Assembly: GCA_009779975.1 (NCBI GenBank)
Contig: WRAY01000009.1
Location: 1 to 64,000 of the forward strand
Direction of reading: 5' to 3'
Source: Bacillota bacterium
GTDB lineage: Bacteria > Bacillota > Clostridia > Christensenellales > Pumilibacteraceae
Length of the DNA stretch: 64,000 nucleotides
Shown: one piece after another, positions 44,425 to 51,023 of the stretch
Layout of the letters: each line of letters opens with the position of its first letter
Position numbering within the stretch: the first letter of the stretch is position 1
Program-made: the position numbers and the translations under genes
Notes under the pieces: generated by a model
The model's database searches: none
What the model was told of the DNA's origin: nothing
Seen by the model: the letters and a program-made list of their open reading frames with translations, nothing else

Positions 44425-45363
44425 ATGAGCAAAGAAAAAATTTATGACACAATAATAATCGGAGCAGGACCCGCTGGTCTTTCTGCCGCACTCTATGCAG
44501 GCAGGGCAAGGCTGTCCACGCTTCTTATTGAAAAAGAAAAAGACGGCGGACAAATAGTTATCACCAGCGAAGTTGAAAACTATCCCGGCGGAGTTGACCA
44601 TGAATCAGGGGCAACACTAATCGGTCGCATGGTAAAACAAGTCGAGCAATTCGGTGCTGAAAAAATCTTTGACACAGTAACTGAACTCAAATTTGAAGGC
44701 AAAACAAAAACCGTTGTTGGTTCAAAAGGTGTTTACAAAGGTAAAACCGTCATCGTTGCAACAGGCGCACATCCAAGACCAATCGGATGCCCCGGCGAAA
44801 AAGAATTCGTCGGCAAAGGTGTTTCGTATTGTGCAACTTGTGATGCACCATTCTTTGAGGAATTGGAAGTATTTGTTGTCGGCGGAGGAGACTCAGCGGT
44901 TGAAGAAGCAATGCACATCGCAAAATATGCCCGCCAAGTCACTATCATTCACAGACGCGACACTTTGAAAGCGGCAAAATCAATTCAAGAAAAAGCATTT
45001 AAACATCCCAAACTTAAATTCATGTGGGACACAGTTGTCACGGAATTAAAAGGTGAAGGTATCTTGAATGCTATGACCGTTAAAAACCTAAAAACAGGCG
45101 AAACAAAAGAAATCGAAGCCCATGAAGATGACGGCACTTTCGGAGTATTCGGTTTTGTCGGGCTTGTTCCTCATTCTGAACTGGTTGAAGGCAAACTTAA
45201 TCTTGAATACGGCTATATAAAAACAGACGAAGATATGAAAACTAACATTGACGGAGTTTTTGCCGCCGGCGACATAAGAGTAAAATCCCTTCGTCAAGTA
45301 GTCACCGCCGCCGCCGACGGTGCAATCGCCGCAACTCAAGCGGAGCATTACATCAATAAGTAA
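44425..45363 (+). CDS. trxB: Thioredoxin reductase
   Basis: 312 residues. FAD motif [16 protein letters not shown], redox CATCDAPFF near residue 140, NADPH motif [10 protein letters not shown] and the second FAD motif GVFAAGDIR. It reduces the thioredoxin at 46138, which recycles GrdA. No Shine-Dalgarno; it follows an R element. Confidence 0.95.
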   Translation: MSKEKIYDTIIIGAGPAGLSAALYAGRARLSTLLIEKEKDGGQIVITSEVENYPGGVDHESGATLIGRMVKQVEQFGAEKIFDTVTELKFEGKTKTVVGSKGVYKGKTVIVATGAHPRPIGCPGEKEFVGKGVSYCATCDAPFFEELEVFVVGGGDSAVEEAMHIAKYARQVTIIHRRDTLKAAKSIQEKAFKHPKLKFMWDTVVTELKGEGILNAMTVKNLKTGETKEIEAHEDDGTFGVFGFVGLVPHSELVEGKLNLEYGYIKTDEDMKTNIDGVFAAGDIRVKSLRQVVTAAADGAIAATQAEHYINK

Positions 45364-45367
45364 ATAA

Positions 45368-45466
45368 ACATTGTGCGGGCGGCAGATTGCCGCCCCTACA
45401 ATATTTTACTCTCGAATAACGCATAACAAAAAAACTCGTAGGGGCGGCAACCTGCCGCCCGCACCA
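45368..45466. repeat. Two R elements in opposite orientation
   Basis: TTGTGCGGGCGGCAGATTGC with CGCCCCTAC at 45370-45401 and GTAGGGGCGGCAACCTGCCG with CCCGCACC at 45438-45465. Confidence 0.75.
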
Positions 45467-45478
45467 TATTTTTTTATT

Positions 45479-45988
45479 ATGAAAAAACCTATCAAAAAAA
45501 TTATCCTGTCATTGATTTTAATATTAGTAACTGTTACCTCATTTACGGGGTGCAGAAATTTTGCTTTGACGGACACTATCACAACGGAGGATGGTTTTGT
45601 TTTGGGGTTTTATCTCCGTCCATTATTCCCAGGCTGCACTTGTGGAATACCTAGTGAATTTGGTGTTATTGAATATACTGGTGATAGCACTGAACTCACA
45701 ATTCCAAAAATACACAATGGAGTTGCAATTACAAGTTTGGGGTTTGAAAAATTCTACGGAGCAGACGATGGTCTTTTTGTTATCAGTGACTCTGTTCAAA
45801 AGTTGATAATTCCAAACAACATCAAAAGAATATATAATATAGAAGGAAATAATTTTATTTATATTTATGTGACTTATGATAATCCATACTTTTAATCTAT
45901 TGACGGTATTCTTTATTCAATAGACGGAAGAAGAATGAATATTAGCCCGATAGGCAGCAACCAGCCATGGTGGCATGATAGATTTTAA
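45479..45988 (+). pseudogene. BspA-like leucine-rich-repeat lipoprotein gene with an in-frame stop
   Basis: From ATG 45479: signal peptide with lipobox (SFTGC), then residues of the BspA/LRR_5 type (VIEYTGDSTELTIPKIHNGVA, KLIIPNNIKRI). TAA at 45893-45895 interrupts NPYF and SIDGILYSIDGRR, which is the usual continuation (NPxYKSIDGVLYS); a single AAA to TAA change would explain it. The same frame then stops at 45986. It sits between trxB and trxA, an odd place for a surface lipoprotein. Confidence 0.65.
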
Positions 45989-46035
45989 ATTACAAACAAA
46001 TTAATTATATTTTTATAATGAAGTGTTAAAATAAC

Positions 46036-46063
46036 TGTAGGGGCGATTATTAATCGCCCGCAC
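46036..46063. repeat. R element, GATTATTAATC arms
   Basis: CTGTAGGGGCGATTATTAAT with CGCCCGCAC; perfect GGGCGATT/AATCGCCC. Confidence 0.7.
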
Positions 46064-46078
46064 CCTATCAAAAATCGC

Positions 46079-46107
46079 TTGACTGCCTCGAAAAACAATG
46101 ATATAAT
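46079..46107 (+). promoter_or_regulatory. Internal promoter for trxA-grdA
   Basis: TTGACT (46079-46084), 17 bp, TATAAT (46102-46107). The leader is about 25 nt with AAAAGGAG, so trxA and grdA can be expressed apart from grdE/B. Confidence 0.75.
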
Positions 46108-46137
46108 CAAATAAAAAGAAGAAAAGGAGAAACTAAC

Positions 46138-46458
46138 ATGGTTGAATTAACCAAAGAAAACTTCGAAGATGAAGTTTTAAAAGCAGAGGGGCTAATCTTT
46201 GTTGACTATTATGGAACAGGGTGTATTCCTTGTGAGGCATTAATGCCTTTTGTTCATGCTTGTGCTGAAAAATACGGCGACAAAATGAAATTCACAAAAC
46301 TCAACACTGCAAACGCAAGAAGAGTTGCAATCGGTCAACAGGTTTTGGGCTTGCCAGTTATGGCAATCTACAAAGACGGCAAAAAAATTGACGAGTTAAT
46401 CAAAGACGATGCAACCGAGCCGAATATTGAGTGCATGATAAAACATCATATCGGTTAA
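46138..46458 (+). CDS. trxA: Thioredoxin of the glycine reductase system
   Basis: 106 residues, thioredoxin fold: VDYYGTGCIPCEALMPF with CxxC (CIPC), cis-Pro region GLPVMAIYKDGK. The active site replaces the general WCGPC by GCIPC, as in Grd-linked thioredoxins. It reduces the selenenyl-sulfide of GrdA. Its stop codon overlaps the outer arm of the following hairpin. Confidence 0.92.
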   Translation: MVELTKENFEDEVLKAEGLIFVDYYGTGCIPCEALMPFVHACAEKYGDKMKFTKLNTANARRVAIGQQVLGLPVMAIYKDGKKIDELIKDDATEPNIECMIKHHIG

Positions 46459-46607
46459 ATCTGTGTTCAAACTCAAAGATATTTGGCATCTTTTTGGCTG
46501 AAATTCACTTTCTTGTCTTGTCAATACATATAGTATTGACTGCGACAACAAATCGAATTTCATCTTAAAAATCTACTCAAAATTTTTTTGTGTTTGAACA
46601 CAGATTT
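46457..46607. repeat. Family E hairpin after trxA
   Basis: AAATCTGTGTTCAAAC (46457-46472) and GTTTGAACACAGATTT (46592-46607) are a perfect 16-bp inverted repeat. The inner stem GTCAATAC/GTATTGAC (46520-46540) and flanking bases match the copy at 17040-17165. Confidence 0.75.
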
Positions 46608-46653
46608 AACCTTTGGAATCTAAAAATCATAACCCACAAAAAAATGAAACTAA

Positions 46654-46778
46654 ACTGTTTCAAGAAGATGTGTCAGGCGAACAGCAGGTTTTGAGAAGGC
46701 TTGGAGGGTAGAACTTATTGTTCATCTCCGAGATAGCAAAAAACACGCAGTCCGCATTACGCTCCTTATTGAAGCAGT
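46654..46778. repeat. Family F hairpin before grdA
   Basis: ACTGTTTCAA (46654-46663) pairs with TTGAAGCAGT (46769-46778), with one G-U. Internal AAGAAGATGTGTCAGGCGAA and GCATTACGCTCCTTATTG match the grdE copy. AAAAGGAGG follows 8 bp later. Confidence 0.65.
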
Positions 46779-46806
46779 CACGAATAAAAGGAGGATTTAA
46801 CATATC

Positions 46807-47271
46807 ATGTTAAAAGGAAAAAAGGTTGTCATAATCGGCGACCGTGATGGCGTGCCGGGACCGGCTATTGAAGAGTGCATTAAATCTGCGGGAGCGGAAG
46901 TTGTGTTTTCTTCAACAGAATGCTTTGTCTGAACGGCCGCAGGTGCTATGGATCTTGAGAATCAAAAAAGGGTAAAAGATTTTGCTCAGCAGTTCGGCGC
47001 TGAAAATCTTGTTGTTGTCATCGGCGCAGCCGAAGGCGAAGCGGCAGGACTGGCGGCAGAAACTGTAACAGCAGGCGACCCTACATTCGCAGGACCACTC
47101 ACCGGAGTCTCGTTGGGACTCAAAGTGTATCACATTTGTGAAAACGAAATTAAAAGCGAAGTAGACCAAGGCATTTATGACGAGCAAGTTAGTATGATGG
47201 AAATGGTTTTAGATGTTGGCGAAATCGTAAAAGAAATGAAGTCAATCAGAGACCAATTCATGAAGTATTAG
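46807..47271 (+). CDS. grdA: Glycine reductase selenoprotein A (UGA at codon 42 read as Sec)
   Basis: 154 residues from ATG 46807 with AAAAGGAGG upstream. The diagnostic [17 protein letters not shown] spans TGA 46930-46932, with Cys39 and Sec42. Only the part after the UGA appears as a conventional open frame. GrdA carries the carboxymethyl-selenoether from component B to component C and is then re-reduced by thioredoxin. Confidence 0.97.
46930..46966 (+). promoter_or_regulatory. grdA: grdA SECIS region
   Basis: The 37 nt from the UGA (ACGGCCGCAGGTGCTATGG...) hold a short GC stem with a GGT-containing loop, as expected for a bacterial SECIS. I cannot fix the exact pairing by eye. Confidence 0.45.
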
Positions 47272-47273
47272 TG

Positions 47274-47332
47274 ATCAGTGGTCAGTGATTGATAATTTTA
47301 TTTTTATCCTTCACTAACCACCAACCACCAAT
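47274..47332. repeat. GTGGTCA-type hairpin after grdA
   Basis: Left GTGATCAGTGGTCAGTGATT; right CACTAACCACCAACCACCAA. Confidence 0.65.
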
Positions 47333-47338
47333 ATAAAC

Positions 47339-47378
47339 AAACTGCTTGTAGTCTTTTTGCGTACAAGCAGTTTTTTTG
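47339..47378 (+). terminator. Rho-independent terminator after grdA
   Basis: AAACTGCTTGTA (47339-47350) and TACAAGCAGTTT (47362-47373) form a perfect 12-bp stem with a following T-run. It separates trxA-grdA from grdCD. Confidence 0.9.
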
Positions 47379-47394
47379 TTTTTAAGAATTGAAA

Positions 47395-47645
47395 AATGTA
47401 GGGGTGAGCATTGCGAGCCCGAAACCTCATTACAGCCTACTACAGGAGTAATAAATTGGTTCGATTGTAGGGGCGGGGCATCCTCGACCGCCCGAAAAAA
47501 ATGTCATGGGGACAGGCCGCTGATTGCAAAATGCAAGATTTTGCAACCACTTTGTGGCACTCCGCTACGCTTCGTGTCAGCGAGATAGTCCCCTATACTT
47601 GGCTTCCCCCCTTGTAGGGGCGGCACTCTGCCGCTCGAAAATAAA
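47395..47645. repeat. R element cluster before the small membrane gene
   Basis: TGTAGGGGTGAGCATTGCGA with GCCCG at 47396, TGTAGGGGCGGGGCATCCTC with GACCGCCCG at 47467, a TGGGGACAGGCCGC...GTCCCC hairpin at 47508-47553, and TGTAGGGGCGGCACTCTGCC at 47613. No gene seen in this 0.4-kb gap. Confidence 0.6.
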
Positions 47646-47685
47646 TAGTCAATAATTGTGCATTGTGAATTAAAAAATCAACATT

Positions 47686-48072
47686 ATGGAAAACAAAATA
47701 ACAAACAAAAAACCCATAAATAAAGGCATTGCTATAGCATCTTTTGTGCTTGGGGTGGTGGCATTTTTAGTCAGTGTTTTTATTTCAATTTATTCAATTT
47801 TTTATGTAAATAGATTTGACCCATCTGGTCTACCCAATATCTCTGTTTTAAGAATTTGGGTATTTCCATTCAGTCCGTTTTTGTATGCTATGGGGATAGT
47901 AGGTTTAATTTTTGGTATAAATCAAACAACAAGAGAAGCAGAAAAAATACTATATAAAATAATGGCTATACTAGGTATAATTTTTTCCGCTTTGTTTTTA
48001 CTAATTTTTAGTTATACTATGGTGGGTTTATTGCATGGAGCATGTGCTAATTCATGTGTGATGGTATTGTAA
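47686..48072 (+). CDS. Small membrane protein (DUF4190-like)
   Basis: 128 residues with three hydrophobic segments (IAIASFVLGVVAFLVSVFIS; PFLYAMGIVGLIFG; IMAILGIIFSALFLLIF). The repeated GIxGLIFG pattern resembles DUF4190. Two Cys close to the end. No Shine-Dalgarno. It interrupts the Grd gene order and has no obvious link to it. Confidence 0.55.
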   Translation: MENKITNKKPINKGIAIASFVLGVVAFLVSVFISIYSIFYVNRFDPSGLPNISVLRIWVFPFSPFLYAMGIVGLIFGINQTTREAEKILYKIMAILGIIFSALFLLIFSYTMVGLLHGACANSCVMVL

Positions 48073-48080
48073 TAATATAA

Positions 48081-48159
48081 ATTGTAGGGGTGAGCATCGC
48101 GAACCCGAATAGTTTAACAATATACAAAAAAACGGGTTCGCGATGCTCACCCCTACAAT
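48081..48159. repeat. Face-to-face R elements forming a perfect 27-bp inverted repeat
   Basis: Arms 48081-48107 and 48133-48159 are perfectly complementary over 27 bp (ATTGTAGGGGTGAGCATCGC begins the left arm), with a 25-nt loop. The best preserved copy of this arrangement. Confidence 0.85.
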
Positions 48160-48231
48160 CGACATCGCAATAATTTTTATCAATCATTGTGCATTGTGCA
48201 TTGTGAATTGAAAAACAAGGAGTTATTTAAA

Positions 48232-50811
48232 ATGAACAGCGTAATAAAAGGAGCGGCATATATCCTCGCTCATGCACCCGATATGGTGCTTCACAACGGA
48301 ACGACTCAAACAACTGAAAGGATTGTTAATCCTCAGTCAGAGTTTTTGACAAAGTTGCCAAAGCATTTAAGGGCATTTAAAGATGTCGTGTCTTATGTTC
48401 CAAATCAAGTCTACATTGGGAACAAAAAGCCCGAAGATTTATTGGAACTTGGAGATATTCCATGGCACAATAAGCCATTGAAAAAGTCAGACCGTTTTGC
48501 AAAATCAGGCGAAATTATGCCTCAAGATGAATTTTATCTTTTCATCAAAGGCTGTGATGTTTTTGGGCTGGTTCAACTAGAAAAAGCATTTGTTGCAAAA
48601 GTTAAGCCATCATTTGCAAAGCATCCTCTTATTAATGAAGAATTTTTGGCAAAATTAGGCGATGGAGTTGAACTTACAGAAATAGAAAAAGCAGTTAAAG
48701 AAACCCATGCCGAAGGGTTATATCAAGGCGGAAAACTTGTTGGTTGTGTGAAAAAAGGTCACGACATTGATGAGAATTTGTCTGCTCATGTCCTTTTGGA
48801 AAACCTTGTTTCAAAGGCGACTTGCGTTCTATCGCTCATGAACCTTGTTAAAGGTTCGGGAGTTGACAAAGCGGAAATTGACCTTGTTATCGATTGTTCG
48901 GAAGAGGCAGTGGGCGACATGAACCAAAGAGGCGGCGGAAATTTAGCAAAAGCGTGTGCGGAAACGGCGGGCTTTGTTAATGCATCAGGCTCTGACATCA
49001 GAGCGTTTTGTGCTGCTCCTGTTCATGCTCTTATTCATGCGGCGGCACTTGTTGCCAGCGGAACCTATGACAATGTTATTGTCGCAGCAGGCGGTTCAAC
49101 CGCAAAACTCGGCATGAACGCAAAAGACCATGTTAAAAAAGAAATGCCGATACTTGAAGATGTCATCGGTGGTTTTGCAGTTTTAGTTTCAAAAAATGAC
49201 GGAGTAAGCCCTGAAATTCTTCATCAATTCACAGGAAAACACACAGTAGGAAGCGGCTCATCACCACAAGCAGTAACCACTGCACTTGTCACAGCCCCTC
49301 TCGACAAATACGGAATACAAATCAAAGACATTTGCAAATTCTCAGCAGAAATGCATAATCCAGATGTCACAAAGCCGGCGGGAGCAGGAGATGTTCCGCT
49401 AGCGAATTTCAAAATGATTGGAGCGCTTGCAGTAATGCGAGGTGAAATGGAACGCACGGCAATTGATGAATTCACCAAAAATCACGGCATGCCGGGCTGG
49501 GCGCCGACTCAAGGACATATTCCGTCAGGTGTGCCATACTTAGGTTTTGCGCGAGAAGACATAATGAGCGGAAAAATCGTTCGCTCAATGATAATCGGAA
49601 AGGGAAGTCTATTCCTAGGTAGAATGACAAACCTATTCGACGGCGCATCATTCATCATCGAAAAGAACTCGGGTGCAAATTCAAATTTAACAACCACTGA
49701 CCACCGACAACTGACCACCGACCACCTAATTCCTAAAATCATAGTCACAGGATTGGGCTCTGAACACGGTGAAAAAAACATGCTTGAAGGAGCGTGCCAA
49801 GCAGCAAATTCAGGCGAAGCAGTTCTCTATCTCGGAAAAGAAAATTGCGATTGTTTAACCGCTGTGAAAGTCAAAGACGAAAAAGAATCTCACGAAAAAA
49901 TGGAGAAAATGCTAAAATCAAACGAGGCTGATGCCGCCGTCACAATGCACTACCCATTCCCAGTGGGAGTCTCAACTATCGGAAGAGTAGTTACTCCATC
50001 ACTCGGTAAAACAATGTATATCGCATCAACCACCGGAACAAGTGCAACCGACAGAGTCGAAGCAATGGTCAAAAATGCAATCTATGGCATTATCACTGCA
50101 AAATCTTGCGGAGTGAAAAAACCGACAATCGGCATACTCAATGTTGACGGAGCAAGGGCAGTTGAAAAAGCGTTGAAAGAACTCAAGAAAAACGGCTATG
50201 ACATCAATTTTGCAGAAAGTGGAAGGTCGGACGGCGGCTGCATAATGCGTGGAAACGACGCACTAACAGGAACTTGTGATGTTCTTGTTTGTGACACCTT
50301 GACCGGAAACATCTTGATGAAAACTTTCTCATCGTTCACAACCGGCGGAAATTATGAAGCGCTTGGTTGGGGTTATGGGCCTGGGGTTGGTGAAAATTTT
50401 AACAACCTTGTTCTTATTGTTTCTCGTGCATCAGGAACTCCGGTAATCGCAAACGCAGTCAGATTCGCATCAGAACTCGTTAAAGGTGATTACAAAAAAA
50501 TCCTAAAATCCGAATTCACCTCAGCCAAAAAAGCGAAACTGGCGGACATCATTGCAGAAAGTAAACCAAAATCTGTAGGGGCAAGCAACGCGAGCCCGAA
50601 AAAAATTGAACCGCCAGCGAAAGAAATCGTAACCTCTGAAATCTCAGGAATAGAAATCACTGACCTAGAAGACGCAGTAACAACCCTTCACGGCGAAAAA
50701 ATCTATGCCGAGAGCGGAATGGGCTGCACAGGACCAATCGTCCTAGTCAACGAAAAAAACCTAAAAAAAGCAGTAAAAATTCTAACAGACAAAAAATTCA
50801 TTTTAGGCTAA
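48232..50811 (+). CDS. grdCD: Fused glycine reductase component C: GrdC-GrdD
   Basis: 859 residues from ATG 48232 behind AAGGAG. Residues 1 to about 481 are GrdC (ketoacyl-synthase-like; DMNQRGGGNLAKACAET, FCAAPVHALIHAA). After a linker, residues about 500-859 are GrdD (PTA-like; IVTGLGSEHG start, SGMGCTGPIV with Cys832). Separate genes in known clostridia. The linker (TTTDHRQLTTDHL) is encoded by a heptad repeat arm, and SVGASNASPK near residue 781 by an R element. Component C takes acetyl from GrdA and gives acetyl phosphate. Confidence 0.93.
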   Translation: MNSVIKGAAYILAHAPDMVLHNGTTQTTERIVNPQSEFLTKLPKHLRAFKDVVSYVPNQVYIGNKKPEDLLELGDIPWHNKPLKKSDRFAKSGEIMPQDEFYLFIKGCDVFGLVQLEKAFVAKVKPSFAKHPLINEEFLAKLGDGVELTEIEKAVKETHAEGLYQGGKLVGCVKKGHDIDENLSAHVLLENLVSKATCVLSLMNLVKGSGVDKAEIDLVIDCSEEAVGDMNQRGGGNLAKACAETAGFVNASGSDIRAFCAAPVHALIHAAALVASGTYDNVIVAAGGSTAKLGMNAKDHVKKEMPILEDVIGGFAVLVSKNDGVSPEILHQFTGKHTVGSGSSPQAVTTALVTAPLDKYGIQIKDICKFSAEMHNPDVTKPAGAGDVPLANFKMIGALAVMRGEMERTAIDEFTKNHGMPGWAPTQGHIPSGVPYLGFAREDIMSGKIVRSMIIGKGSLFLGRMTNLFDGASFIIEKNSGANSNLTTTDHRQLTTDHLIPKIIVTGLGSEHGEKNMLEGACQAANSGEAVLYLGKENCDCLTAVKVKDEKESHEKMEKMLKSNEADAAVTMHYPFPVGVSTIGRVVTPSLGKTMYIASTTGTSATDRVEAMVKNAIYGIITAKSCGVKKPTIGILNVDGARAVEKALKELKKNGYDINFAESGRSDGGCIMRGNDALTGTCDVLVCDTLTGNILMKTFSSFTTGGNYEALGWGYGPGVGENFNNLVLIVSRASGTPVIANAVRFASELVKGDYKKILKSEFTSAKKAKLADIIAESKPKSVGASNASPKKIEPPAKEIVTSEISGIEITDLEDAVTTLHGEKIYAESGMGCTGPIVLVNEKNLKKAVKILTDKKFILG
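49690..49728. repeat. In-frame heptad arm forming the GrdC-GrdD linker
   Basis: CACTGAC, CACCGAC, AACTGAC, CACCGAC, CACC in 7-bp register, identical in type to right arms between ribosomal genes. No left arm is present. Confidence 0.85.
50573..50600. repeat. In-frame R element inside the GrdD domain
   Basis: CTGTAGGGGCAAGCAACGCG with AGCCCGAA, matching intergenic copies such as 31984 and 32216. It encodes SVGASNASPK within an otherwise Lys/Pro-rich surface segment. Confidence 0.85.
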
Positions 50812-50829
50812 ATAAACCAAAATTTTAAT

Positions 50830-51005
50830 ATTGTGCGGGCGGCAGAATGCCGCCCCTACAATTTATTTTTAATGATTTGAATAACTAAAAAAACTGTAGG
50901 GGTGGCATTCGTGAGGGGAAAACCTAATGAAGTTAGCAAAAAGCATGTCGAAATCGAATTTGCTTGACACAAAACCTGTAGGGGCGGCATTCTGCCGCCA
51001 GCACA
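50830..51005. repeat. R elements between grdCD and selA
   Basis: TTGTGCGGGCGGCAGAATGC with CGCCCCTAC at 50831-50861, a half unit TGTAGGGGTGGCATTCG at 50895 and TGTAGGGGCGGCATTCTGCC with GCCAGCACA at 50979-51005. selA follows without a Shine-Dalgarno. Confidence 0.75.
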
Positions 51006-51023
51006 ACAGAATAAAAATTACAA

